In this document: piece by piece, positions 50,752 to 61,524 of the stretch
Layout of the letters: each line of letters begins with the position of its first letter
Numbering within the stretch: position 1 is the first letter of the stretch
Source of the DNA: Leishmania donovani
Taxonomy: Eukaryota > Euglenozoa > Kinetoplastea > Trypanosomatida > Trypanosomatidae
Assembly (NCBI RefSeq): GCF_000227135.1
Contig: NC_018261.1
Location: forward strand, 1,658,756-1,722,755
Direction: 5' to 3'
Length of the DNA stretch: 64,000 nucleotides
Made by a program: the position numbers and the translations under genes
The notes under the pieces: model-generated
Seen by the model: only the letters and a program-made list of their open reading frames with translations
The model's database searches: none
Told to the model about the DNA's origin: nothing

Positions 50752-52279
50752 ACCACCTGAACCCCACGCTGTCGCTGCCAGTCAGCCGCCGCTGCAGGAA
50801 TCCAGAGTGCCCACGGATGCCCGTGCAGGGCTGGTCGAGCGTCGACTCCGGTCGCCTCGTCAGCTCAGCATCCGTGCTCCTCCGGTGTGGGACGGCTGTC
50901 GACGTCAGCGATTCTGACGTTGCTGGTTTCGAAAGCTTTTTAGCTTCGCCGCTGTGCTCCCACCCAGCATCGCAACAAGCAATCGAGAGGGAGCGACGCC
51001 CGCGCCGGGCACCTAGTGCCGGCATTTGGGCATAGGCACGTGGCAGAATGCCATCCTCCACCGGTGTGGTGCCGGTGTCGAGCGCCATGAGGAACGATAT
51101 CGCGTCCGCAAGAGCAGAAACTGCACCTTCTCTTCTCTGTGTCGTGCTGAACGCAGCCCTCCTCGCAGCAGGCCGAGAACCAGATGAGTTGGTCCACATT
51201 CAGCTCGATGGCGGCAAGCAAGCGGGTCGCAGTCATGTGTGCTCGTGCTTGGTGTGGTGTCTGTGTGCATGCGCAGCTCCGAGAAGTGTCGACGCCTGTG
51301 CTCCCGCGCATGAGAGCCGCCGAAGCGCTGTGACTACACCGTAATCCGGCACGCTCACTTCCTGCACCGTATGCGCTGAGTAGCCTCCCTCGCATGGCTA
51401 CGGAGAGGCAGCAGGCGGACGTGGCGCACCAGCGCTACGCGGCTGAGGGGCAGGAGTCCCCCCTTCTCCAGCAGCTCTCCGTCGTCTGCCTGGTTTGTGG
51501 TATCTGCCATGCGGCGACGCCGTGCAATCCCTCTGATTCGGGCAGTTCCACGTAGCAAGAGCGGTGAAAACCCTTTCACGGACCCCTCACTCGTGCGGGT
51601 ATCCCGTCCTCAGATCGGCAAGTCGGGCCGTGGCTGCTGCGAAAACTTCTCCTGCGCGTTGCCTAATGCCAAGCATCGGCTGAAGGTCCGCGGCGAGGAG
51701 CCGGAAAGAAGGGGGGGGGAGGCGGCGGCGGTCCTCTTCCAGGTGCATGCGTACGGCAGAGAGGAGCGACTGGCTGCGGTGTTGCGCATGAAAGAGTTTG
51801 CACTGCGCGTCGAGGAGTCCCCCGGCCCCACCATGTGCACCAATGCCCAGTGCGCCACCCTCCAGAGGGCCCACTGCACGGTGGCCCTGCATGACAGTGC
51901 TTTGTGAGAGCGGGAGAGGAGGGCGGATGACTTCGGCGCGGCTTACGAAAAAAAAAGCTCCCACGTACGTAGGATTAAAGGCTGCACGAATCCGACGACA
52001 ATGCTGGGCGCTTCACTCATCCCCAAGAACGATAAGCAGTAGAACGGGCGCACCGTTACTCTATTTGTACTATCAACGCATCATTCTTACTCAATGTTTG
52101 TGTGCGGGCGTTGGTTTGCAAGGGCATCATGACGAAAACCGCCAACAGTTCCACCAACACGAAAAAAAAAACAAGCAGATTGTTGTGTACGTCTCTGTCG
52201 CAGCTGTTGTAACGAGCGCGGTGGGTGGGCTTGCCTCGCCAAACGCGCTTCGGCACCTGCATCCGAGAAGATGCTCACA
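50752..52279. other. gene-free but coding-textured region
   Basis: 1.5 kb downstream of the beta-barrel gene (minus strand). Bases about 50760-51960 are GC-rich with broken open frames on the minus strand, for example 51587-51964 (IRQRAGEVFAAATARLADLR). It looks more like decayed coding or retroposon sequence than UTR. I recognise no family. Bases 51960-52279 are ordinary flank with an A-run at 52162-52170. Confidence 0.4.
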
Positions 52280-53473
52280 CTACGATTCGTACTCCATCGA
52301 GAGGGTGAGACCGTACTTGACCAGAGGCTTGTCATCTAATAGGTTCGTGCGCATCACTATGCCCCAGCGGATGGAGTTGCTAAAGAGCCCGCGCAGCGTC
52401 GCTGAGCAGTTGCCATCACTCTCAGCCTTGGCTGCTAGTAGAAGGGGGAGAGGAGTGCTCCATGCAGGAATCATCGCCACTGCCGACCCGTCCACTTGCA
52501 GGGCGGACGGTGACGAAGGCGGTGCCCTAGAGGCGCTCGCGGAAACCGGAGTGCTGCTCTTGGTGTGGATAAACATGGGTACACGAAGCTGGATCCCTTG
52601 GGTGAAGCCGAGCGACACCTTAGCGACGGTATCGATAAGGTCAAAGTTGTACTGGCAAGCAACAGCGGTGGTAGACGACAGCCGTTGCAGCACCGCCAGG
52701 CGCGCGTTGGACCAGGCGTCGTTCAAGCGTACTATTTTGGTGGCAACAGACCAGTTCACCCCCGTGAAGCCGGCGCCGACGTACATGACATCCAGTTGCC
52801 CAGAACCCTCTTTGTGCTCCAAGAAAGACAGCTGCCGCCGCTCGAACCCGGCACCGAGGAGGAGGTTGAAGAAGGTGATGCCACAGTCCAACAGAAGGTT
52901 GCTGCTTCCAAGGCCATTGCGTTGGTAGCGGAGAGACGAATACTTGTCGCCGCGTTGGTAGTGCACGTGACCGACGGTCAAGTCCTCGGAGGCTGGCATG
53001 AGGGTATTCACCGACGCCCGCACACCGGCGGTGAGGCCTTCAATAAGGTCCTTTACGCTGCCCACCACGGTGACAGCGCCGCGGCTATTCAGAGTGAGCG
53101 CCTGCTGCAGTCGGCACACGCGTGGCACGGAAAACTCGTAGGCGACCTTCATCTTGCCATCCGCCCTGCCGTCGTGGTGAAGCGCCATTCGGGGAGAGAT
53201 AGAGAGAAAATTGCTGACATACGTCGGAGGTTTGTCGGTTGCGGGGAGTACGTCCGCGGCTGCTAGCTTGCTGACAGACTCCATCGCCGCAGCGGGCGGG
53301 GCATCGGCAGACACGGCGGCCGCATTCTTTGCGAACATGTTCACGCCAAGGATAGACTCCGAGTACTGCCGAGATTTGAGGGCCACGAAGAGGCACATCT
53401 CGTCGCGGAACGTCTTGCGGAAGAAGTCATCGACTAAGGAGAGATAGCTGTTGAGGGTGCTTGGGGCCTCCAT
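52280..53473 (-). CDS. probable mitochondrial outer-membrane beta-barrel (Tom40/VDAC-like, ATOM40 candidate)
   Basis: A 397-aa protein with no hydrophobic helix. The sequence alternates polar and apolar residues as expected for transmembrane beta-strands, for example GKMKVAYEFSVPRV, GSGQLDVMYVGAGFTGVNW and RWGIVMRTNLLDDKPLVKYG. The C-terminus KYGLTLSMEYES has the form of a mitochondrial beta-signal (polar-x-Gly-x2-hydrophobic-x-hydrophobic) used by the SAM complex. Residues about 50-90 and 310-330 are low-complexity Ala/Ser/Pro inserts, probably loops. In trypanosomatids candidates are ATOM40, VDAC-like porins and MBOMP. The size is nearest ATOM40, but I cannot decide. The ATG gives MEAPSTLNSYLSLVDDFFRK, with an amphipathic helix as found before such barrels. 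Confidence 0.75.
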   Translation of the reverse strand: MEAPSTLNSYLSLVDDFFRKTFRDEMCLFVALKSRQYSESILGVNMFAKNAAAVSADAPPAAAMESVSKLAAADVLPATDKPPTYVSNFLSISPRMALHHDGRADGKMKVAYEFSVPRVCRLQQALTLNSRGAVTVVGSVKDLIEGLTAGVRASVNTLMPASEDLTVGHVHYQRGDKYSSLRYQRNGLGSSNLLLDCGITFFNLLLGAGFERRQLSFLEHKEGSGQLDVMYVGAGFTGVNWSVATKIVRLNDAWSNARLAVLQRLSSTTAVACQYNFDLIDTVAKVSLGFTQGIQLRVPMFIHTKSSTPVSASASRAPPSSPSALQVDGSAVAMIPAWSTPLPLLLAAKAESDGNCSATLRGLFSNSIRWGIVMRTNLLDDKPLVKYGLTLSMEYES

Positions 53474-54910
53474 GGCTGCTAGGTCTATGAGTCGGAAAAA
53501 CGAGGAAGTGTAGAGGCACGAAGGGGAACAGGTCTATTTCAGGAGATACGAGAAAGCTGCAAAGGCTGTGCGTTGACGTTTCACTGGCTTGTGCAGACAA
53601 GCGACGCTCCGATGAGTGACGCGGGAGACGCGAAAACCAAGCGAGAGAGAGAACCGGCAACTTTAGCCGACTATCAGAATTTCGGAGACGTAAAGAGAGC
53701 ACGATAGACGGAAAAACGACAACAGAGGAGCGGCAAACTGAGTGGGAAGTGAAGCGTGGGACTATACTGCAGTGCACGTGCGCGTCCTGTGTGTGTGTGT
53801 GTGTCGGTGATTGAATGTGGCTCACAGATGATCTATGGAGTACAGCGTGACTGCGGGGTGAGAAGGCAGCTACATGTGCTGACAGGTGCGTTGGGCAGGA
53901 ACCGATACACACCTGTATGTGTTCCCCAGTGGTATGCAACGGAAAAGAAGCAGGGGCGTGGACGGACGGTGTGAGTTCGCTAAGTTGCCATGCCCAAGAA
54001 AAGGATCAGTTATAGCGACGGGAGCGTCATGCAAATGACAATGCAGAGGATGTGGGAGAAAGAGAGAGAGTGACGGAATGAAAAGAAGCGTACGCACTAA
54101 AGGTGCGGCGACGAGTAGAGAGCGCCTCCGTAGGCCCATCGATGCGACGAGCGATGTCTCTCAGTTACACCACAGCCACAAGCACGTGGGAAAATGAGCG
54201 CATCCGTTGCAAAAGCAGCCAAAAGAAGGGTAGAGCAAGATGCTTCACCAAAGTCAGGTGCCGCCGCGCTTGTTCCGGGGCCTACTCGTGGGTACAGCCT
54301 GGGGTTCCGCTCTGTGTTACAGCAGAATGAACGCCACCACAAAAACACAAAATGGCCAAGGCACACGAGAAAGGGAAGAGGTGTTGGCAAAGAGGTGCAC
54401 AAGAGTGGGGCTCGGAAGCTTTTTATCTTCGTCGTTGCCCTTACCATCTTCGCTCTCTAGTTGGTCCGGGCCGAGCCGACAAAACCACTCCAGACGAGTG
54501 GGGAGGGGAGGGTGCTGGAAGCAAGCAAGCAAGCGCATCCCGCTCACGAGGCACTCAAAGAGAGGACAAATACAGTACAGTACAGGTTGTGGTGCTTCTT
54601 TTCACGCACTCATGCGTTTGCACGCGTCTGCGCGTGCCTCGGTGCCGGCAAAAAACCGCAGAGGTGGCCAGCCTTTTCGTTTTGTTGTTGTTCTCTGGCC
54701 CGCGCTCGCACACGCCGTGGCGGAGATGTGAACCGAAACAGGCACAAACACACAGAGAGACAGAGTGACAGATTTCCATTACCGTGCACAATGGCCATGA
54801 ACCGCACGGTGCCAGGCACGGCACCGACATGCTTTTCGGTATCGCCCACATTCGTATTCCACTCTGCCGCTGACTCGCCGCGTGCCCCCGGGTGCAGCTA
54901 CGAGGCTGTG
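53474..54910. other. intergenic region between the beta-barrel and PIP5K genes
   Basis: 1.4 kb with no credible gene. It has purine-rich plus-strand stretches (pyrimidine on the coding strand), for example 53637-53654, and (TG)n at 53791-53803. Confidence 0.6.
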
Positions 54911-56551
54911 CTAGACAATGATGGATGACATGAACGCGATGAATCGTCCTGCGTAGTCGTTCGGGTGGACGCACGAGATGCGCTTTCGATCGTACAAGGA
55001 CCCCCACACAACATTCTCGAGCGCTTTACGCGCGTTGTACTCCTGCAAAATGTCAATGATGCCGATGTAGTATATCTCCTGTCGCAGCCCAGGCACCTTG
55101 TTGCTCATCATGCCCCCCTGATCAGCCGTGAAGCAGCGGCCGTCCAGCCTGGACCCGTTGCGCGAGAATTCAGAGCCATCAGCCCCGGAATTATCTGGCC
55201 GCTCCCCTCCCATGGTGTACCCCAGACCCGGGTTTGTGCGCAGTGTGCCGTCCGTTACACTGCGTGTCAGCATCCCTAGCGACCCTCCAGAGGTCGCGGA
55301 GGACAAGGTGTCCCCCACCGACGGCAACACGTGTATGCCAACCAGGAATGAGTAGTCCATGATCATGGATCGCTTCAGAAACTCGCAATCCTTCTTGATT
55401 TGCTCGATCAACAGATTCCGCCGCTCCGGGCCAATATGCATCGGGCTGTTTATATCGAGGTCCTTCTGCGTAAACGTTGTCCGGCGCTTCTCAGCGTCCG
55501 AGGCAAAGCGGCCGATGGTGCTGCCCTTCAGGTCGAACTTCTCATGGATCGTGTTGGTGGTGGCAAAGACGTTTTGCATAATGATGAAGTTTTGCGTTTT
55601 CGTGCCGATGCGAAGGCGATGGTGGCCCACGAAGTGTGGGAGCAAGGTGAAAGGGTTGTCGCGCACGTGATAATAATACCGGTGCAGGATCTTGCGCAGA
55701 AAGTCGCTCTCCTGCTCCGTCATTGTCTTGATCACCCAATCGCGACCGCAGAAAAAAAGTTGCGCAGCCGACTTGCCTGGCGTTGGGATGCTGTGCCAGC
55801 GGCTGTTGCGCAGCACATCGCAGTACGCCTTTGGATCTACGTTGAAGAACTCGCGGATGTGGCGGTAGCACATGGGCGAGAAATCTGTAAAGGTAAAGCT
55901 CACCGGTGGCATGTTCTCCTCGTCTTCGTCGTCCTCATCATCCGACGAGAAGTCCGCCAGCGTCTGCGTCCTTGTCAGTGAGCGGTGGGCACGGCGCGCG
56001 CGTGCGACAGATGTATCGAAGTTTGCACCAGAAGTCGCCAAACCGCCGTAGTCCCGGTCCATGTCGCCGTCGGAGTTCAAAATGGCATTGTCTGTGGAGA
56101 GAATCTGCGACATATCATTCCGTGGACGGTTTGCTTGCCGATAGACACCACCGATTATGGACGAGCGGGCATCTCTCATCTGCGGGTTGCGCGCCTTCTT
56201 CACACCTGTGGCTTGGGCGCCGCAGCAGGTAATCCCCTTGGCGGGCCGAGACGCGCTGAAGTGCATGGTGGACTCGATCGAGAAGTCCTTCTGCGGGTTT
56301 AACGGCCGCTGCTTCTCGGGCAGCGAGATACTCGTGATGCCACGTTCTAGCGCTATTTTCAGACAGTGAATCACATTCTTGGTGGCTGCGTTTTGGTCCT
56401 CACTCTCGTCGGCGTCAGAGGCGGGGTGCACGGAGCCGTCCGCGCCGGCTGAGCGACCGTCATTCGTTTTATCATGTCCCTCCTCCACCCAGTCCGAGTC
56501 ACTCATGGGCTCCAGCTTCACGGACGCCAACAGCTCTCGATTAAGGGGCAT
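54911..56551 (-). CDS. PIP5K: phosphatidylinositol-4-phosphate 5-kinase
   Basis: A 546-aa lipid kinase making PI(4,5)P2 at membranes. Residues 1-215 are low complexity and acidic near 203-213. The kinase core runs from about 218 to 546: FTFTDFSPMCYRHIREFFNV, the ATP-binding Lys275 in WVIKTM, FDLKGST (339-345), catalytic MDYSFLVGIH (398-407), and the IID metal site (Asp500) in IIDILQEYNARKALE. The activation-loop region to the end carries HPNDYAGRF. All core motifs are intact. An insert of about 80 residues (410-490, Ser/Gly-rich) separates the catalytic loop from the IID motif. The start is the first ATG in the frame. Confidence 0.96.
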   Translation of the reverse strand: MPLNRELLASVKLEPMSDSDWVEEGHDKTNDGRSAGADGSVHPASDADESEDQNAATKNVIHCLKIALERGITSISLPEKQRPLNPQKDFSIESTMHFSASRPAKGITCCGAQATGVKKARNPQMRDARSSIIGGVYRQANRPRNDMSQILSTDNAILNSDGDMDRDYGGLATSGANFDTSVARARRAHRSLTRTQTLADFSSDDEDDEDEENMPPVSFTFTDFSPMCYRHIREFFNVDPKAYCDVLRNSRWHSIPTPGKSAAQLFFCGRDWVIKTMTEQESDFLRKILHRYYYHVRDNPFTLLPHFVGHHRLRIGTKTQNFIIMQNVFATTNTIHEKFDLKGSTIGRFASDAEKRRTTFTQKDLDINSPMHIGPERRNLLIEQIKKDCEFLKRSMIMDYSFLVGIHVLPSVGDTLSSATSGGSLGMLTRSVTDGTLRTNPGLGYTMGGERPDNSGADGSEFSRNGSRLDGRCFTADQGGMMSNKVPGLRQEIYYIGIIDILQEYNARKALENVVWGSLYDRKRISCVHPNDYAGRFIAFMSSIIV

Positions 56552-58165
56552 ACTCCCTCTTACGTGCTATGCGTGCGTTTGCGCAAGAGAACAACTCCAG
56601 AGAACGAGAGACGGCAAAAATACGTGCAAGGGAAAACCGAGAAGAAAAACGGCGCAGAGATGAACGACGCCCCTCGCCGAGCACATGAGAAAAGAGGAGG
56701 TGACGATGCGGAGGAAACCGAGAACTACACGAACGTGACCACAAGCACACATACACACACACACGTACGGTGTACAGGTCCGATGAAGGCCGTGGCACGT
56801 ACGAGCGAGACGAGAAGAAAAACTGTACCAAAAAACAACAACAAAAAAGGTGATGTAGAGAAAGTGCGTGCGCGTGCGAGTGGGTGTGGGTGTCACAAAT
56901 GAGGGAGAAAGGAGGAAAGGCGGCGAGGACGTGAACGATCACACCACCGAAAACAAAAGAGGATCCCAAAAGAAGCTGCCCCGCAAAGACACACCGACCG
57001 AGCACCAGGGAGGAGGGCCTTCTGGCGAAGCTATGGGGAATAAGAGCACCAGAACAATATTCGCGGCAACGAGAGCGACGCGAGCCTCCGTGAGGAGGAA
57101 GAAGAGAGAAAGCGAATGGCAATGAGGCCAAGAGGTGAGAGTGCGTGAGTGCTTGAGTGTGAGGTGTGTGTCGGCCTTCTATGTGTGCGCTTGCTTGAAT
57201 ATGATCTGAGCAGATTAACCTTCCCCTTTTCCAAGGCCACCCCACCCACAGCGAAACAAAGCGGCCTGTCTGTGCGCTTTCCTTGGTTTCGTTGCAATCA
57301 AGACGTTGCCTCCACACGGAAGCCGACTCCGAAGACGCACACACAAAAACACACAAACTTACATCGAAACTCTTGTGTGGCGAAGCGACTGGACAAGTCC
57401 ACCGTGCTGCGATGGAGTAGACCACCTGCTCAGTTACCAACAGAGGCACGAGAAATCAGGGAGGGAAAGGGTTACCCCATGAGCACCGTGAGTTTCGTAG
57501 GAGAGAGAAGAGAGAAAGGTACACACGCAAGCGCCGTTTTCAGCGTTCCAGCCAGAGAAATGGGGGACAACTTTGCTACTACGCAGTGCTGTCAGGCCAT
57601 CAGAGGCACAAGAGCTTTCCGCTCCCTCGCCGCTGAGAGCTAGAATGGCGTAGGACGAAAGTCACGGTGGCGTTTCGCCGCGACAGCGCGCTCCGCCTCA
57701 AAGACACCGTTTTGCAGCAGTTCGAGTCAAAGATGGAGCCGTGCAGCCTCCTCGGTGTGTTCCGCGTTCGTCTTTGCGCATTTGCTTGCGTGTGAGTTGC
57801 ACCGATACGTGCACGCAGACGCTGATGTCCGCGTGCGGTTCCTCTTTTTTGTTGTTGTTTGCGTTTAACGGCTCTGTCGCTCTTGCTTCTCTTTTTTTTC
57901 TTACGTCTTCGTGTTTAATGTCGGATGTGATTCCTTTCCCTTGTTCCTTTGCTGTTTTACGTGACAGAGCCGCATATGGCGCCCTTAGCACACATGACTG
58001 AAGCCACACATCCATGCGGCACGCAAAGAGGAGAGCGGAAAGGAAACGCGTGGCGGAGAACCCCGACCGTCACGCAGCTGCGGTGGCTTAGTGTGCACTA
58101 TTTGTTTCAAACGCGCTCGGTCGCAGTTTTGATGGAAGCAAGCGGCCAAGTCCACGATGCGCAAA
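56552..58165. other. intergenic region between PIP5K and RRP6 genes
   Basis: 1.6 kb without a credible gene. The first half is purine-rich on the plus strand with A-runs and (CA)n (56749-56764), fitting the 5' flank of PIP5K. The second half, up to 58165, is more mixed and should include the RRP6 3' UTR. Confidence 0.6.
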
Positions 58166-60397
58166 CTACTTCTTCGGCCATTTCTTTCCTTTGCCACCCT
58201 TTTTGGCTTGTGCTTTGGCCCCGATACCGTACTCCTGCTTGATGGAGAAGGCCCCCTTGTCGAGAGGTATGATGGATTCCGACATCATCTCGGCATCCGG
58301 TGCAGCGGTGGTGGCGTCCGCCGTCGATTCGTCCTCTTCAGCCTTCTGAGACGTTTCGCTGACGCTGCAACTGCGGCTGTTGGCGACTGCGCCGCTCTCC
58401 TCGTGCTCCTCTCCAGCCGTTTTGGAGGCCTGGGCCGCTGCTACGGAGACTGCAGCAGCTGCTGCAGCTGCCTGACGGGCGGCAAACACATCCGCGCCTG
58501 GAAGGTCGACGTGCTGAGGAGGACGGGCGGCGAGGACACGTGACAGGGCTTGCATCGCGGTGAACCACGGTGACGGCGTCGTATGCGAGAGAAGGGCGGA
58601 GCGCTCCTCCTGCGACACCTCGGTTGGTGCCAAGGTCTTCGCCACACTGGCCAAGGAAGGAAGGGTTCCCGTCATGGGCCGGTGCACACCCATGGGGCAG
58701 AGGGAGCGATAGAAGTTCCACTCCTTGGTAGCTGCCGTCATCGCTCTAGCTTCCCGATCCGTGGCTGATTCTCCTTTAGTCAGCGCCAGGCGCACGTTCG
58801 CCGCCACGTCATCCTCGCCACTCGCCACGGCGTCCTTGACCAAGTCCACGAGGAGGGCGACGTTGTCGCGCACGACCGCCGTGGCTGGAGCGCAGCATCG
58901 CAGCAACGCCTTCGCCGTCGTTGGCAGTTTAGAGGCAATGGAGAGCACCGAGGAGAGGTGCAGCACAGCCGTGGGCGAATCATCCACCTCACGCGCCGCC
59001 GAGTCCCGCCAGTTGAAGACGTCGCGCGCGACCTTCTCTTGTACCTTGTTCAGCCCACTGAGACTGCGGCCGAGTGCTATCTTGTACGTCTCCTCAGGCA
59101 CCACGCTCGGCTTCTCGTAGATCTGTAGAGAAAGCTGCTTGCTCTCGTTGTACACGTGCACGAGCAGGCTGCCGATACTGGCGCGGCCCTCGCTGTTCAA
59201 GAGCAGCGCCTTCAGTCGGTCATAAACATAGAGGAGAAAGTGCGTGTCTTGGCGCGCGTAGTGCACCATCTCCGCCGACAGCGGCCGCACACGCCAGTCC
59301 GCCGTTTGGTACTTCTTATTCAATTTAACCTGGCAGAAGTGATCGACGGCAAAGGCGAGACTGTGCGGCATATGCAGCGTCTGCAGCGCCACGCCGGTGT
59401 CGAAGAAGTTCACCACGTAGAGGGAGAAGTCCTTCTGCAGCCACCGAATATCTTCTCGCGCGCCGTGCAGCACTTTAAGAATCGACGGGTTCAGGAACAC
59501 CGGCGCCAGCGCCCCCATCGAAGAGCGGAGCTTCAGGCAGTCCACGATAAAGTCCTCCTCGCGTGTGCTGATTTGCATGAGGCACGTGAAGCCTTGATAA
59601 CTGTAGAAGTCGTGGTGCTCTAAGTCCACAGCAATCTCGCTCGCCAGCAACAGCTTCGCGATCATCGCTTGCATCGCCACAGACGTGTCCACAAACGTGA
59701 GCGGGCAGGCGTCCAGCGGCACCGGCGGCACCTCCGCCCGCGGGAGCATCTGAGACTCTGGGATGGAAAAGGCCTTGATAACAGACTCGAAAGGGTGCTG
59801 GCCAGCTACCCCAACGTGAGATTGCCCAGATGCGTCATAGTAGTACGGCACAAACGGCGCCGCGGAATTGTCCACCGGGGTGTCGAAAAGCAACTGTGGG
59901 CGCCGGATGTGGGCCAGACGCAGGACACCTGCGCGCGCGCTAGCCGCATCCGCAACAACAACACCTCCCTCCCGATTCTGCGACGCCGCCAGCTCAGAGC
60001 CGAACGTGACGGAGAGCTGCTCCTGTGCGTCCAGCCTACGCCCCTTCACCTCGTCCAGAAGAGAGTCGACGCTTTCTAGCAGCGAGTCGACTGCCTCCAT
60101 AACCGTGGTGCGGTCTGTCTCGAGCAGGTGCAAGGCGCCGCTGCGCGGATCCGCTTCCGCGGAGAGACTGGTGCGCCGCCGCTTTGGAAGCATCTGCGTA
60201 CACGCATCCATGAGCGCGACCAGAGTCTCACTATCATCGTGAATGTGCTTGCGGAATCCCGGAAAAGCAATGTGATAATCGTAGTCGTCCAGCGGAAGTT
60301 GCGCGGAGAGCTTACTGTACTCCTTGACCGGCCCAAAGACGATGGACACGACATCCTTCGTCACAGGAAGCGCACCAGCAGCGGGCGTCGACGGCAT
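58166..60397 (-). CDS. RRP6: exosome-associated 3'-5' exoribonuclease RRP6
   Basis: A 743-aa nuclease of the RNA exosome, active in rRNA and other RNA processing and decay. The N-terminal region (about 1-165) is PMC2NT-like and helical. The DEDDy exonuclease domain is complete: Asp258 and Glu260 in EIAVDLEHHDFYSYQGFTCL, Asp316 in HGAREDIRWLQKD, Tyr380 and Asp384 in HYARQDTHFLLYVYD. An HRDC domain follows (about 440-530), then a low-complexity tail ending in basic GKGKKWPKK, a likely nuclear signal. The start is the ATG at 60397; the frame is open to an in-frame TTG two codons upstream, which is rejected. It is the most upstream minus-strand gene in the window. Confidence 0.97.
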   Translation of the reverse strand: MPSTPAAGALPVTKDVVSIVFGPVKEYSKLSAQLPLDDYDYHIAFPGFRKHIHDDSETLVALMDACTQMLPKRRRTSLSAEADPRSGALHLLETDRTTVMEAVDSLLESVDSLLDEVKGRRLDAQEQLSVTFGSELAASQNREGGVVVADAASARAGVLRLAHIRRPQLLFDTPVDNSAAPFVPYYYDASGQSHVGVAGQHPFESVIKAFSIPESQMLPRAEVPPVPLDACPLTFVDTSVAMQAMIAKLLLASEIAVDLEHHDFYSYQGFTCLMQISTREEDFIVDCLKLRSSMGALAPVFLNPSILKVLHGAREDIRWLQKDFSLYVVNFFDTGVALQTLHMPHSLAFAVDHFCQVKLNKKYQTADWRVRPLSAEMVHYARQDTHFLLYVYDRLKALLLNSEGRASIGSLLVHVYNESKQLSLQIYEKPSVVPEETYKIALGRSLSGLNKVQEKVARDVFNWRDSAAREVDDSPTAVLHLSSVLSIASKLPTTAKALLRCCAPATAVVRDNVALLVDLVKDAVASGEDDVAANVRLALTKGESATDREARAMTAATKEWNFYRSLCPMGVHRPMTGTLPSLASVAKTLAPTEVSQEERSALLSHTTPSPWFTAMQALSRVLAARPPQHVDLPGADVFAARQAAAAAAAVSVAAAQASKTAGEEHEESGAVANSRSCSVSETSQKAEEDESTADATTAAPDAEMMSESIIPLDKGAFSIKQEYGIGAKAQAKKGGKGKKWPKK

Positions 60398-60883
60398 TCT
60401 CAAAATTCATTCAATGGGGGAGGAGAGCGCACGCGGAAAGGGGCAAGGCGCACGTATCTGATCGCGTCACTTGAGAGCATGCACTTCTCCTCGCACTCTT
60501 CACTACTTCCTGTGCGTGCGCGCGCGCGTGAGTGTGTGTGTGGAGGCTAACGTGCGGTCAAAGGAAGAGGGCGGGGTGGGAGGGGAGGGGCAAAGGCCGT
60601 GCACACGTCGTCGGACAAAGCGCCAAAACGGAGCAGAGATGCAACGGAAGCGTGGAAGGAGCAGTCACCGGCACATGGCCGTGCCCGCTTGAGGTCTGCC
60701 TACGTCAATGCCACAAGAGGCACCGCCACGCATCGACACAGAGGGAGCATGTACAGTTACCGGCGAGCAAGAAGTATAACGAGCGTGACCAAACAACAAA
60801 ACCCGTAAAACGCGTCGTAGACATTTTTTGAATTGTGTGTGTGCGTGTTTCCAGGGAGAGAGAGATAGGTACACTGTGCACAT
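60398..60883. other. 5' flank of RRP6
   Basis: Purine-rich plus strand at 60412-60446 and 60560-60597 (pyrimidine-rich on the coding strand), fitting trans-splice signals for RRP6. No gene seen. Confidence 0.5.
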
Positions 60884-61524
60884 GAGCGATCCTTGGCAGT
60901 GATGCGTTCGTGCAGAGAGGCACATTGCCTCGCACCCTGCGCGTACTGCGGCTCCTACGGCAAGACCGCAGTGCTGCGGTTCGCGCCACAGGCAGCAAAG
61001 GGAAAATGTTATCTTTGATGCGTCGCTTTCATCCGGGGAAGACCCGTCCTCCGCCAACAAGTGCGAGGCCCACCACAGCCGCNNNNNNNNNNNNNNNNNN
61101 NNNNNNNNNNNNNNNNNNNNNNNNNNNNNNNNNNNNNNNNNNNNNNNNNNNNNNNNNNNNNNNNNNNNNNNNNNNNNNNNNCAAATCGGCGTCTTGAGTT
61201 TTTACCGGATAGATATTCTCGCTCAATCGCAAAAAAAAAATCAAGAGAGGCTCCGCTTCGCAAGATGTGCAGAGAGTTCGAAGATCCCACACTACGAGAG
61301 CGCAGAGAAGGAAACGGGAACATCGGAGCGATCCTTGGCAGTGATGCGTTCGTGCAGAGAGGCACATTGCCTCGCACCCTGCGCGTACTGCGGCTCCTAC
61401 GGCAAGACCGCAGTGCTGCGGTTCGCGCCACAGGCAGCAAAGGGAAAATGTTATCTTTGATGCGTCGCTTTCATCCGGGGAAGACCCGTCCTCCGCCAAC
61501 AAGTGCGAGGCCCACCACAGCCGC
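60884..61524 (+). repeat. 199-bp duplication around a 99-N gap
   Basis: Bases 60884-61082 and 61326-61524 are identical at offset 442. The first ends exactly at the gap 61083-61181. The second follows 144 bp of unique sequence (61182-61325). It is either a real short duplication or a contig-overlap artefact, and the pattern shared with other 99-N gaps favours the artefact. Confidence 0.7.

Noticed and set aside
51798..52928. 376-codon plus-strand frame overlapping the beta-barrel gene
   Set aside because: It is mostly antisense to the beta-barrel gene and uses arbitrary UTR sequence for its first third.
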